From an uncultured Devosia sp. (GTDB lineage Bacteria > Pseudomonadota > Alphaproteobacteria > Rhizobiales > Devosiaceae): a stretch of 64,000 nucleotides of DNA. A model generated the notes under the pieces. It saw only the letters and a program-made list of their open reading frames with translations. It was not told where the DNA came from and did no database searches. The first letter of the stretch is position 1. Each line of letters opens with the position of its first letter. Positions 1 to 9,030 of the stretch are shown here, one piece after another. A program made the position numbers and the translations under genes. Where the stretch lies: assembly GCF_913055165.1 (NCBI RefSeq), contig NZ_CAJXJS010000003.1:1-64000 (forward strand), given 5' to 3'.

Positions 1-117
1 TGACACAGTGAGCCGCCCGCCCAAAAAGGCGTCGCGCGTGACGGTTTGGTGTTTTACAAAATCGCTCGGCTGGTCTAGGGACATCGCACCCGGATGGCTG
101 GTCTGGTGCGCGACCAT
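1..117 (-). CDS. Putative tRNA/DNA methyltransferase, N-terminal fragment (cut by window edge)
   Basis: Reading the minus strand from an ATG at 117 (or an in-frame ATG at 84) gives an open frame that runs off the left edge and contains the segment TRDAFLGGRLTVS. This resembles the start of TrmN6-like small-domain methyltransferases, which often lie divergent from the polyprenyl synthase gene in Hyphomicrobiales. Only 28-39 codons are visible and no catalytic motif is inside the window, so the family call is an inference from N-terminal similarity and position. The gene is missing from the ORF track because it is incomplete. Confidence 0.45.
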   Translation of the reverse strand, partial: MVAHQTSHPGAMSLDQPSDFVKHQTVTRDAFLGGRLTVS

Positions 118-173
118 ATAGTGCTGCACAGGACAGTCTCAACCCGATTTGCCCTCAAGGCATCAAGGACCTT

Positions 174-1193
174 ATGGCGGTGTCAGTTCTGCCCCAGATC
201 AATCAAACGCCAGAAATGAACCCGGTCGAGAGGCTGATGGCTGCTACGGCCGACGACATGGCGCGCGTCAACGCTCTGATACTGGATCGCGCCAAGAGCC
301 ATGTGGACATGGTGCCCGAACTGGCCCGCTACCTGATCGACAGTGGCGGCAAGCGCCTGAGGCCAATGCTCACGGTGGCGGCTGCCACCCTCTTCGGCAA
401 GGGCAAGGGCCATGCCGTCAATTTCGCTGCCGCCGTTGAATTCATGCATAACGCCACCCTGCTGCATGACGATGTGGTGGACGAAAGCGACATGCGCCGC
501 GGCAAGCCGGCGGCCCGCATGGTCTGGGGCAACAAGGCCTCCATCCTGGTCGGCGACTTTCTGCTCGGCCAGGCTTTCATGATGATGGTGGAGACCCGCG
601 ATGTCGACGCATTGGGCGTGCTGTCGGCCGCTTCGGCGGTGATGGCCGAAGGCGAGGTGTTCCAGCTCGCCAAGACCGGCGATCTCGACACCACCGCCGC
701 GGACTATGCCGAAGTCATCCGCGCCAAGACGGCCATCCTGTTCGAGGCCGCCTGCGAGGTCGGAGCCATGTCCGGCGGGGCGGACGCTGCGGGCCGCAAG
801 GCGCTGGCGCTTTACGGGCTCGAACTGGGCAATGCCTTTCAGCTGGTGGATGATGCGCTCGACTATGGCGGGCAGTCGGGCACGCTGGGCAAGAATGTCG
901 GTGACGACCTGCGCGAGGGCAAGATGACCCTGCCGGTCATCCTGGCCCTGCAATCGGCCAGTGACAGCGAGCGGACCTTGATCGCCTCCGCATTGGGCAA
1001 TGCCGAGGCCACGGACCTTGAAGTGCATCAGGTGGTGGCGATCTTCAATCGCTATGACACACTGGGCAAGACGCTCGATAAGGCACGGGACCATGCCCGC
1101 GCGGCAATCGATGCCTTGGCCGACCTGCCCGACAGCGAGATGAAAACCATCCTCGCCGATGTCGTGGTCCACAGCGTCAGCCGCGCCAACTAG
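174..1193 (+). CDS. ispB: Polyprenyl (octaprenyl/decaprenyl) diphosphate synthase
   Basis: Trans-long-chain prenyl diphosphate synthase that elongates farnesyl diphosphate with isopentenyl diphosphate to make the ubiquinone side chain. The 339-residue protein has the family landmarks: GGKRLRP at about 58-64, the first aspartate-rich motif DDVVD at 99-103 followed by MRRGKPA, and the second motif DDALD at 226-230. Length is normal for the family. It is transcribed divergently from the edge methyltransferase and ends 2 bp before the convergent stop of the subtilase gene. The product feeds UbiA, encoded at 59 kb in this window. Chain length (C40 versus C50) cannot be read from the sequence. Confidence 0.93.
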   Translation: MAVSVLPQINQTPEMNPVERLMAATADDMARVNALILDRAKSHVDMVPELARYLIDSGGKRLRPMLTVAAATLFGKGKGHAVNFAAAVEFMHNATLLHDDVVDESDMRRGKPAARMVWGNKASILVGDFLLGQAFMMMVETRDVDALGVLSAASAVMAEGEVFQLAKTGDLDTTAADYAEVIRAKTAILFEAACEVGAMSGGADAAGRKALALYGLELGNAFQLVDDALDYGGQSGTLGKNVGDDLREGKMTLPVILALQSASDSERTLIASALGNAEATDLEVHQVVAIFNRYDTLGKTLDKARDHARAAIDALADLPDSEMKTILADVVVHSVSRAN

Positions 1194-1195
1194 CC

Positions 1196-3601
1196 TCAGA
1201 ACCCCTGGCGGTATCCGAGCATCAGCCCGGCCCCACCCTGCCCGGCCACATGGCCGGCATTGAAGGCCTGCTTGACCCCAAAGGTCAGCGACGCCGCATT
1301 GGGCAGTTCCGCCTGATAGGACAGGTTGAGATCGATCTGCCGGCCCGAAGACGCCAGATCGGCGCTGGCGGTCTGATTGACGATGCTACCATCGGCCATG
1401 CGCCCGACCGGCCGGGTCACCTCGATGGTTCCCGTCTCGATGCGCAGCGGCTGAGCCACTGACAGGGTCAGGCGATCTCCAGCCATCAGCGCGTCGGAAA
1501 AACTGGCGCCGATCTCCATGCCCGAGAAGGTCAGCCCCGAAAAGTCTGACACCAGGCCGGTGCCCCCACCCTGACGGGCCACTGCGCCATATTCTAGCCG
1601 GCCAAATAGCGAAACCCCGGCCGCGACGGGCTGTTCCAATCCCAGACTGACAGCGCCGATGGTGCTGCCGGAGCCGAAATCGAAGGCCGAGCCGCCATCC
1701 AGACCCATGACGCCACCCTCTTCGCCTGCCAGGGTCGCACCCAACCGAAACTGCCCGGAACCGGCCGGAAGCGACAGGGTCAGTCCTGCGCCCGCCAGAC
1801 TGCCGTGCTCGAGCGCGCCGTGCTCGGCTGCAAACCCGTATGCGGTCAGTTCACCGACAGACCCGACCGGGGCGGTGGAGGCCATTAGCAGACTCTCGCC
1901 AGCCATGGACAGGACCGAGGCCTGTCCTCCAGCGCCGGAAAATCCACCGACGGCGCCGGCCAGGTCGCCCGTGTGAGCGAGATTCAGCCCACTCCCCGCC
2001 TGATCGAGACTGGCCTGTCCAGGCAGGTGGGGCATGACGGCAACCGGCCCGGCCACGACGGCCGAGGCGGCAGAAACCGAATAGGCGCGATTGAGCGCAT
2101 CGAAAACCGCCAGTTGCTGGGGCTGCAGGGCAAGGGTCAGCGAGTCACCGAAGCTGGACGGCGCGACGACGGTGCTGTCAGCGAGGGTGTGGCGCTCAGC
2201 GGTGGCAACGCTTGCTCCGCTCAAGACCGAAACCGATCCGATGGGGCTGAGGGCCGCCCTGATATCCATCACCCCATGCCCCCATTCGGTGGAATAGGCG
2301 TGAGAAACGCCATTGCCATAGTCGATGGTGCCGGCCACCGGCACGCCCTGGGCCGCGAACCAGGAATTGTCGGCGCTGGCCAACAGGCGCTGTGCCCATT
2401 CGGACGGCGTCATATCGGGGAAGGCTTCGGCCAGCAGCGCCACGGCGCCCGACACCTGCGGCGCGACAAAGGAGGTGCCGAGGCCGCTGCGATAGCTGGT
2501 GTCGCTGGCATTGTTGCCCCCATCGACGTGCCAAGCACCGGTGGTGATGCCGTCCCCCGCCAGGCAGAACTTGGCTGCCAGACCACAGGCCGCCGAGAGA
2601 CGCACGGCGCGGGTGATGTCGCCGCTGCCATTCACCTCGAAATAGCCATTGGCTGCCGCAATCCACGCTTCGGCCAGCCGTGACTCGTAATAGGGCAAGG
2701 TGGCCATGACATCGCCTGAAGTCAGGGCGTTGTTGTTCGAGAGGGCCCAGACCACCACCCCCCTGGCCTGGAAGCTGTCGAGGGCATTGATATAGCCCTG
2801 CCAATTGGCCGAACCATAACCCAGAACCGCGTTCAATCCCTGCGCCGTCGAGGCGCCGGGGTTGCTGTTCAGATAGTTCTGAAGGTTTGTCGAGGAGACC
2901 TCAAAACCCCAGGAATTGTTCTGCGCCACGGCATTGAGGCCGGCCGCGGCGAGCGTGCCATTGGTGACATTGGCAATATCGAACCCGCCCGAAGGCTGGA
3001 TGGAAGTCAGATGCAGATTGGCGCCGGGGGCCACGCCGTGCATCCCGACCCCGTTCTTGAGCCCGGCCGCCAGCGAGGCCACAAAGGTACCGTGGCCCTC
3101 TGTGGGGATTGTGCCGGTGGTCGAGATCGTCTTGCCGGCCAATTCCTGGTGCGAGGTCCGAAAGCCGTCGTCCACGATGGCAATGGTCTTGCCGGTCCCG
3201 GCGAGGCCTGCCGAGTGCGCCCAATTCACCCCGTGCAAGATGAAAGGCGAGGATTGTGTACCCGTGGGCGTTACCCCGCAGCCGACGGTGCCGCAGCTGG
3301 CGTCGCTGGCGCGGAACTCGCCAGAGGCCGCAAGGGCCGCCGCCTGTGCGGCATTGAATGTGACGCTACGCGTGGCCCAGCCGGCGCTTGGTGCCGGGGA
3401 AAAGACCGTGATTGGCCCGGTGCCAGAAGCGCTGCTACCCGAGCTTCCGCCGCCCGAAGACGAACCGCCACCGGAACAGGCGGCAAGCGCAATGGCGATA
3501 CCGAATATCGCCAGGCCTTTGAAAGTGTTCACGAAGTTCACGTGTTGCGGGCCCAGATAGTGGTATGGTGACACAAGGCATAGCCCGTGCGTCTCATTCA
3601 T
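1196..3601 (-). CDS. Lipidated subtilisin-like (S8) serine protease with C-terminal autotransporter-like barrel
   Basis: Predicted cell-surface protease of about 800 residues. The catalytic triad is visible: Asp144 in IAIVDDGF, His170 in TEGHGT and Ser378 in GTSFVAP, in the S8 order D-H-S. The N-terminus has a hydrophobic stretch ending in the lipobox LAAC (Cys42), followed by a Gly/Ser-rich linker. The last ~270 residues are rich in alternating hydrophobic and glycine positions and end in phenylalanine, as expected of an outer-membrane beta barrel. The track start (ATG 3601, preceded by AGGGG) gives a long N-region; internal GTG codons just before FVNTFKG would give a more typical lipoprotein signal. 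Lipidated subtilase autotransporters such as neisserial NalP are known, but the combination is uncommon. The 84 bp upstream (3602-3685) should hold its promoter. Confidence 0.8.
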   Translation of the reverse strand: MNETHGLCLVSPYHYLGPQHVNFVNTFKGLAIFGIAIALAACSGGGSSSGGGSSGSSASGTGPITVFSPAPSAGWATRSVTFNAAQAAALAASGEFRASDASCGTVGCGVTPTGTQSSPFILHGVNWAHSAGLAGTGKTIAIVDDGFRTSHQELAGKTISTTGTIPTEGHGTFVASLAAGLKNGVGMHGVAPGANLHLTSIQPSGGFDIANVTNGTLAAAGLNAVAQNNSWGFEVSSTNLQNYLNSNPGASTAQGLNAVLGYGSANWQGYINALDSFQARGVVVWALSNNNALTSGDVMATLPYYESRLAEAWIAAANGYFEVNGSGDITRAVRLSAACGLAAKFCLAGDGITTGAWHVDGGNNASDTSYRSGLGTSFVAPQVSGAVALLAEAFPDMTPSEWAQRLLASADNSWFAAQGVPVAGTIDYGNGVSHAYSTEWGHGVMDIRAALSPIGSVSVLSGASVATAERHTLADSTVVAPSSFGDSLTLALQPQQLAVFDALNRAYSVSAASAVVAGPVAVMPHLPGQASLDQAGSGLNLAHTGDLAGAVGGFSGAGGQASVLSMAGESLLMASTAPVGSVGELTAYGFAAEHGALEHGSLAGAGLTLSLPAGSGQFRLGATLAGEEGGVMGLDGGSAFDFGSGSTIGAVSLGLEQPVAAGVSLFGRLEYGAVARQGGGTGLVSDFSGLTFSGMEIGASFSDALMAGDRLTLSVAQPLRIETGTIEVTRPVGRMADGSIVNQTASADLASSGRQIDLNLSYQAELPNAASLTFGVKQAFNAGHVAGQGGAGLMLGYRQGF

Positions 3602-3685
3602 GCGCCCCTGGAACCTATTACCATCCGCCCGCGGGCTGGCAAATCACGATTCAGTCCCGAGACAATCGAAGCACGGTCGGCGTTG

Positions 3686-4567
3686 CTAAGGGGACACACC
3701 CAGCAGCGGCGCCGTCCCCACCCAATAGTCCGGATGCATGCGCCGCAGTTCGCTGGCCGCATCGTGCGCCTGCCCCTCCGAGCCATAGAGCCCGAACACG
3801 GTGGCGCCGGACCCCGACATCCGGGCCAGCACGCAGCCGGGGCTCTCGGCCAGCTCGTCGATCAACACCCCGATTTCCGGAACCAGCTTGATTGCCGGCG
3901 GCTGCAGGTCATTGCGCGTTTCGCTGAGCCAGAGCCCGAGCTGGGCGGGCCGGGTCAGCGGCTGCGGCAGGGCGGGCAGAGGATAGTTGTCATGCGCCCG
4001 AAGACGGCGGAACACGTCTGCCGTCGCCACCGCGACGCCAGGATTGACCAGGGTGATATGGAGCTGAGGGAATTCCGGCAGCGGTGAAAGAATTTCGCCC
4101 ACGCCGCGGGCCACCAGAGGACGCGACAGCAGACAGGCGGGCACGTCGGCGCCCAGGGTTGCCGCGAGATCGGTCAGCTCGTTCACCGGCACGGGTTCGG
4201 GGGCCATGCCGGCCATGATGCGCAGCGCGGCAGCGGCATCGGCCGAGCCACCACCGATGCCGGCGGCGACCGGCAGGTTCTTGACCAGATGAAGGCTAAG
4301 GCCGGGCGGCGACAGCTTGGGCCAGCGCGCCCGGAAGGCGGCGACCGCCCGCAGCACCAGATTGGCCGGCCCGGCGCCCAGGCCGGCTGAAAACGGCCCG
4401 GAAATGTCGAGACTGTCCTGGGCGGCCACACTCGCTTCGAGGTCATCGAAGATATCGGCAAAGACGATCAGGCTTTCCAGGTCGTGGTAGCCATCCTCGC
4501 GCCGACGCGTGACATGCAGCGCCAGATTGATCTTGGCTGGCGCCGTCTGAACAATGGCCTCGACCAT
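3686..4567 (-). CDS. ispE: 4-diphosphocytidyl-2-C-methyl-D-erythritol kinase
   Basis: GHMP-family kinase that phosphorylates CDP-methylerythritol in the MEP isoprenoid pathway. The 293-residue protein starts with the family hallmark APAKINLALHV and has the glycine/serine-rich ATP loop PVAAGIGGGSADAAAALR. The track ORF begins 48 codons earlier, inside the upstream TPR gene; the start at MVEAIVQTAPAKIN gives the usual IspE length and lies 8 bp after the TPR stop, so the two genes are probably cotranscribed. IspE supplies IPP for the polyprenyl synthase encoded nearby. Confidence 0.94.
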   Translation of the reverse strand: MVEAIVQTAPAKINLALHVTRRREDGYHDLESLIVFADIFDDLEASVAAQDSLDISGPFSAGLGAGPANLVLRAVAAFRARWPKLSPPGLSLHLVKNLPVAAGIGGGSADAAAALRIMAGMAPEPVPVNELTDLAATLGADVPACLLSRPLVARGVGEILSPLPEFPQLHITLVNPGVAVATADVFRRLRAHDNYPLPALPQPLTRPAQLGLWLSETRNDLQPPAIKLVPEIGVLIDELAESPGCVLARMSGSGATVFGLYGSEGQAHDAASELRRMHPDYWVGTAPLLGVSP

Positions 4568-4575
4568 CGCCGGGG

Positions 4576-6306
4576 CTATTTCGTCTCTGTGGCTGGTGTC
4601 AGCCCCTCGGCCAGCTTGGGCCCGACCCGTTCGGCAACATTGCCGGTTTCGTCGACCGAGCGCGCAATATTCCACTGGAAGCGCGCCTCGAGCTTGCGCC
4701 CGGCTTTCCAATAGGCGTCGCCCAGGTGATCGTTGATCTCGGGGTCGTTGGGCAGCAGCATGACGGCGCGCTCGAGCGTTTCGACGGCTTCGTCCACACG
4801 ATCAAGCTTGTAAAAGGCCCAGCCGAGCGAATCGACGATGTAGCCGTCCTGCGGCTGCGCGGCCACGGCTGTCTCGATCATTTCCAGCGCCCGCTCCAGG
4901 TGCATGTCCTGATCGATCCAGCTATAGCCGAGATAGTTGAGCACCTGAGGCTGGTCCGGATTGAGCTCCAGTGCCTTGAGAAAATCCGTCTCGGCATCGG
5001 GCCATTGCTTGGCGCGCTCATAGGCAATACCGCGCACATAGTAGAACCGCCAATCCGGTGGCGACTCTCCCCCGGTGATTTCCAGGGCCTTGGTATAGGC
5101 CTCGGCCGCCCCGAGATAATCCTCGTCGTAGCGCAGCAGATCGCCCAGCGCCGAAACCGCATCAAGGTCGTCTGGTCGGGTGGCGATGATGTTGCGCAGA
5201 CGCCGAATGGCCTCGGCGCGGTCGCCCATCGAATCCAGGTTCTGGGCGATACGCACCACGGCGGTCGGCTTCATCGGCGAATTGGCCGGGATGGCGTCGT
5301 AAATCTGGTTGGCCGCTTCGTGCTGGCCGGCCTGATCGAGCAATTGACCAAGCGCCAGGGAGATGACGTCGGCGCCCGGATCGAGATAGACCCCGAGCCG
5401 CAGGAACACCAGGGCCAGGTCCGAGCTGCCATCGCGGGACAGCGCCACGCCGATGCCGTGGAACATCTCGGCGGCGCCAACCTGAACATTGGCCGCGAAC
5501 AGCCCCGGACGCCGCTTGGCGTCCACTGCCTCGCGCACGATATCGATGATCGGATGGGTGAGCCCCTCGGATTCGAAAGCATTCAGGACGTCCTCTGCCT
5601 CATCGAAACGCCCGGCATTGGCCAGCATGCGAGCATAGACCTCGGCCATGCGGGCGACATAGGGTTCGGCCTCGAAGGCGCGCCCGGCCAATTCGATGGC
5701 CAATTCCGTGTCGCCTGCCGCCTCGGCCATCAAGGCGCGATGGAAGACCAGGAACTCGTCGAGCCCATTGGCGCCAAGCTCCTTCATCAGCGCTTGCGCA
5801 TCATCCGCACGATTGTCGCCAACCAGCGCCCAGGCGCGCAGGATGCCTGCGGTGATGCCGCTGAAACTGTCCTGCGAAATCTTGGCCAATTGCCGGGCAG
5901 CAGCACCATAGCGGCGCTCCTTGAGCGCCTCGGCGGCCACAACGAGTTCGGCAAGTTCATTGGCAGGATCGAGTTCAAGCATGCGGCGGGCGGTCGAGGA
6001 GGCCTTGCCGATCTGACCGTCGGTCGCCAGGGCCACGAAGGCGCGCTCGACCAGCACAGGATTGTCCCAATCGGCCTGGGCGGCATCGGAGAAATAGCGC
6101 GCGGCCTCGTCGGTGCGCAGGTCCTTGAGCGCCTGCTGTCCGGCCATATAGGCGCCCGTCACGCTCGGACGGAACAGCTTGAGCATGTCCTGCGCCGCCT
6201 GGCGCAGCCCCAGGGTTGCTTCCTGGGCCGCAAGCGGGGTGGCCATCAGGGCAAGTAGGGCGGCCATGGTCAGGCGCCATGCCCGTCGATTGGATAGCAG
6301 GGTCAC
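4576..6306 (-). CDS. Exported tetratricopeptide-repeat protein
   Basis: A 576-residue protein with a signal peptide (hydrophobic core MAALLALMATPLAAQ, cleavage after AQ) followed by many TPR-type helical pairs. Clear repeats with the pattern W-x2-L-G-x2-L and A-x3-Y/F-x2-A-L occur over residues ~350-560, for instance around DLDAVSALGDLLRY and PQVLNYLGYSWID. TPR arrays are protein-binding scaffolds, and the signal peptide puts this one in the periplasm or at the outer membrane. It sits directly upstream of ispE with an 8 bp gap, an arrangement I recall as common in Hyphomicrobiales. Its partner cannot be inferred from the sequence. Confidence 0.85.
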   Translation of the reverse strand: MTLLSNRRAWRLTMAALLALMATPLAAQEATLGLRQAAQDMLKLFRPSVTGAYMAGQQALKDLRTDEAARYFSDAAQADWDNPVLVERAFVALATDGQIGKASSTARRMLELDPANELAELVVAAEALKERRYGAAARQLAKISQDSFSGITAGILRAWALVGDNRADDAQALMKELGANGLDEFLVFHRALMAEAAGDTELAIELAGRAFEAEPYVARMAEVYARMLANAGRFDEAEDVLNAFESEGLTHPIIDIVREAVDAKRRPGLFAANVQVGAAEMFHGIGVALSRDGSSDLALVFLRLGVYLDPGADVISLALGQLLDQAGQHEAANQIYDAIPANSPMKPTAVVRIAQNLDSMGDRAEAIRRLRNIIATRPDDLDAVSALGDLLRYDEDYLGAAEAYTKALEITGGESPPDWRFYYVRGIAYERAKQWPDAETDFLKALELNPDQPQVLNYLGYSWIDQDMHLERALEMIETAVAAQPQDGYIVDSLGWAFYKLDRVDEAVETLERAVMLLPNDPEINDHLGDAYWKAGRKLEARFQWNIARSVDETGNVAERVGPKLAEGLTPATETK

Positions 6307-6403
6307 GTGCTCAAATTCTCCCTATGCCGATACCGGCAGCATCTGGGCGCAAAGATTGTCCGTTTTGCGACTGCGCCGCAAGGTCAGCGCCCATATGATG
6401 CTG

Positions 6404-8056
6404 TCACATTCCGCTGTAGTTGGGACCACTGCCACCCTCGGGCGGCACCCAGGTGATGTTCCGTGCCGGGTCCTTGATGTCGCACGTCTTGCAGTGGACG
6501 CAATTGGCCGCGTGGATACGGAAGACCGGTGCACCGCCCTCCTCAGTCATTTCATAAACGCCTGCAGGGCAATAGAGCGGCGCCGGCTCGCCATATCGCG
6601 GCAGGTTTTCCTTCACCGGAATGGTCGGGTCCTTGAGCCTGAGATGGACAGGCTGGTCCTCGTCATGGGCGAGGTTGGCGAGGAAAACCGAGGCCGACCG
6701 ATCGAACGTGGTCTTGCCATCGGGGCGCGGATATTGCCGGGGCGTCACGGCGCTGAGCGGCTTGAGCTTGGCAGAATCAGTTGTCGTCCAGCGCAATGTG
6801 CCGAAGGGCGAGACGCGCAATATGCTCTGGCACCACATGTCGATGCCGCCAAGGAAGGCACCGGCCAGCGTACCGAAACGACCCCAGAGCGGCTTGAGGT
6901 TCCGCACCCCGAGCAGCTCCTTTTCGATACCGGTCGAAAGGATGTGATGGCCCAGATCAGCGATGCGGTCGTGCATGCGCCCGGCGGAAATGGCATCGCC
7001 CACCGCGTCGGCAGCCCCGATGCCGGACAGGATGGCGTTGTGAATGGCCTTGAGCCGCGGCGCGTTCATGAAGCCGGCTGCGCAACCAATCAGCCCACCC
7101 CCCTCAAAAGCCAGGTCCGGGATGGCCTGCAACCCGCCGGCCGTCAGGGACCGGGCGCCATAACTGATGCGCGTGGCCCCATCGAGCAAGCGGGCGATGG
7201 AAGGGTGGGTCTTGAAACGCTGGAACTCGCCAAAGGGCGAGAGCGTCGGATCGGCATAATCGAGATGCACAACCAACCCTAGATAGAGCTTGTTGTCCTG
7301 CGCATGATAGGCGAAGCCGCCGCCCCCGGTCTGGTTGTCGAGCGGAAAGCCGAGATAATGGTCGACCCGGCCAAGCTCGTGGCGCTCGGCAGGGATTTCC
7401 CAGACTTCCTTGATGCCCAGGCCGAATTTCTGCGGGCTGGCCGTGCTGTCCAGCGCGAAATCGCCAATGATCTGTTTGGCAAGCGAACCGCGGGCGCCTT
7501 CGGCAATCAGCGTATATTTGGCTTCCAAAGCAATGCCTGCCGCATGGCCGGGCTTGGGATTGCCGCTCGCATCCAGTCCCAGATCGCCGGTGATGATGCC
7601 GCGCACGGGTCCATCGCCGCTGCGCAGCACATCGACAGCCGCGGTCATGGGGAAAATATCGACGCCCAGTTCCGCCGCCTGCTCGCCCAGCCAGCGCACC
7701 AGATCGCCCAGGCTGACGATGATGCCACCCCGGGTCCGCATCTGCGGCGGCACCAAAGCGTGCGGGAAAGCGAAATCGCCGGATTGGGTGAGGTAGTGAT
7801 AGGTATCGCGGGTCACATCCGGTCCGACCGGCGCGCCCTTGAGCCGCCAGTCCGGGATCAGCGCGTCGAGGCCGACAGGGTCCATGACGGCGCCCGAGAG
7901 GATGTGACCACCGATTTCGGCGGCTTTTTCGACGACGGTAACGGCAATGTCCGGATGACGTTGCTTGAGGCGGATGGCTGCGGCCAGGCCCGAAGGACCG
8001 GCGCCGACGATCAGGACGTCGGTGGGGAGCGTTTCGCGGTTGCCGGCTTCTGCCAT
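6404..8056 (-). CDS. Electron transfer flavoprotein:ubiquinone oxidoreductase
   Basis: Membrane-associated flavo/Fe-S enzyme that passes electrons from reduced ETF (fatty acid and amino acid dehydrogenations) to ubiquinone. At 550 residues it has the normal length. The N-terminus carries the FAD-binding Rossmann motif VLIVGAGPSGLAAAIRL. The C-terminus has a 4Fe-4S site formed by CPAGVYE and NCVHCKTCDIKDP, then the typical ITWVPPEGGSGPNYSGM tail. It is divergent from the UDG gene with 68 bp between the starts, which must hold both promoters. The etfAB genes are not in the window. Confidence 0.95.
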   Translation of the reverse strand: MAEAGNRETLPTDVLIVGAGPSGLAAAIRLKQRHPDIAVTVVEKAAEIGGHILSGAVMDPVGLDALIPDWRLKGAPVGPDVTRDTYHYLTQSGDFAFPHALVPPQMRTRGGIIVSLGDLVRWLGEQAAELGVDIFPMTAAVDVLRSGDGPVRGIITGDLGLDASGNPKPGHAAGIALEAKYTLIAEGARGSLAKQIIGDFALDSTASPQKFGLGIKEVWEIPAERHELGRVDHYLGFPLDNQTGGGGFAYHAQDNKLYLGLVVHLDYADPTLSPFGEFQRFKTHPSIARLLDGATRISYGARSLTAGGLQAIPDLAFEGGGLIGCAAGFMNAPRLKAIHNAILSGIGAADAVGDAISAGRMHDRIADLGHHILSTGIEKELLGVRNLKPLWGRFGTLAGAFLGGIDMWCQSILRVSPFGTLRWTTTDSAKLKPLSAVTPRQYPRPDGKTTFDRSASVFLANLAHDEDQPVHLRLKDPTIPVKENLPRYGEPAPLYCPAGVYEMTEEGGAPVFRIHAANCVHCKTCDIKDPARNITWVPPEGGSGPNYSGM

Positions 8057-8124
8057 TGGAAATGCACCTTTGGGGCTTGGTGTGCGACTGGTCGCCTGGG
8101 ACGCGGTGTGACATAACGGGCCCG

Positions 8125-8931
8125 ATGTCTCAAGATCGACCGCTCAACAATGCCGAACTGCTCTCGGTGCTCGACTGGTATCGGGCCGCCGGGGTGGATA
8201 TGGCCGTGGTTGACGAGCCCGTCGATCGCTTCGCGCAAAAGCCGCCGGCGGCCAGCACCATGCCGCCGCGCGCCGCACCGGCCGCTCCCGCTGCCGTTCC
8301 GCAAGCGCCACTGCCTCTTGGGGGCGATCCGAGCGAGGCCAGGCAATTGGCAGCCTCGGCCCAGTCGCTCGAGGCCTTGCGCGACGTCCTCGAGCGCTAT
8401 GACGGGTGCGGACTGAAATTCCGCGCGACGCAGCTGGTCTTTGCCGACGGCAACCCTGAAGCCAAAATCATGCTGATTGGCGAGGCGCCGGGCGCCGAGG
8501 AAGACAGGCAGGGCAAGCCCTTTGTCGGACGTTCCGGCCAATTGCTCGACCGCATGCTCGCGGCGATCGGGCTCGACCGAACCCAGGTCTATATCGTCAA
8601 TACCGTCCCTTGGCGGCCGCCGGGCAATCGCACGCCGACGCCCGAGGAAATGGAACTGTGCCTGCCCTTTCTCAACCGGCAGGTGGAGCTTGTCGCGCCC
8701 CAATTGGTGATGACGCTGGGCGGACCGGCCATGCAGACCGTGTTCAAGACCACCAACGGCATCATCAAGATGCGCGGTAAGTGGCAGGATGTGTCCATCG
8801 GCACCCATACCGTGCCGGCCCTGCCGACGCTGCATCCGGCCTATCTGTTGCGCAATCCGCCAGCCAAGCAGCAAGCCTGGCGGGATCTGCTGAGCTTCCG
8901 GGCGCGGCTGGACAGTCTCGGTCTCGGTTAA
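8125..8931 (+). CDS. Uracil-DNA glycosylase, family 4-like, with reduced cysteine set
   Basis: Base-excision repair enzyme that removes uracil from DNA. Motif A is GEAPGAEED followed by [15 protein letters not shown], and motif B is [10 protein letters not shown] near the C-terminus, both as in family-4 UDGs. The N-terminal ~90 residues are Ala/Pro-rich and low in complexity ([16 protein letters not shown]). Canonical family-4 enzymes bind a 4Fe-4S cluster through a CxxC plus two later cysteines. Here the first site is YDGCGLKF, one cysteine before GLKF rather than a CxxC pair, so the cluster may be missing or altered. The start MSQDRPLN at 8125 is preferred over the longer track start, which lies in the divergent promoter region. 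Confidence 0.88.
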   Translation: MSQDRPLNNAELLSVLDWYRAAGVDMAVVDEPVDRFAQKPPAASTMPPRAAPAAPAAVPQAPLPLGGDPSEARQLAASAQSLEALRDVLERYDGCGLKFRATQLVFADGNPEAKIMLIGEAPGAEEDRQGKPFVGRSGQLLDRMLAAIGLDRTQVYIVNTVPWRPPGNRTPTPEEMELCLPFLNRQVELVAPQLVMTLGGPAMQTVFKTTNGIIKMRGKWQDVSIGTHTVPALPTLHPAYLLRNPPAKQQAWRDLLSFRARLDSLGLG

Positions 8932-9030
8932 TCCGCCTTTGGGGGGCTAGGCACGGCAACCGCAGACGCTATGGTCGCGTTCGAGTGATTTGCAACGTTC
9001 CTGGACCAGTCCTGAAGGCCAAATAGCGTC

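Noticed and set aside
4726-6258. 510-codon plus-strand ORF opposite the TPR gene
   Set aside because: Antisense shadow of a protein with signal peptide and TPR repeats.
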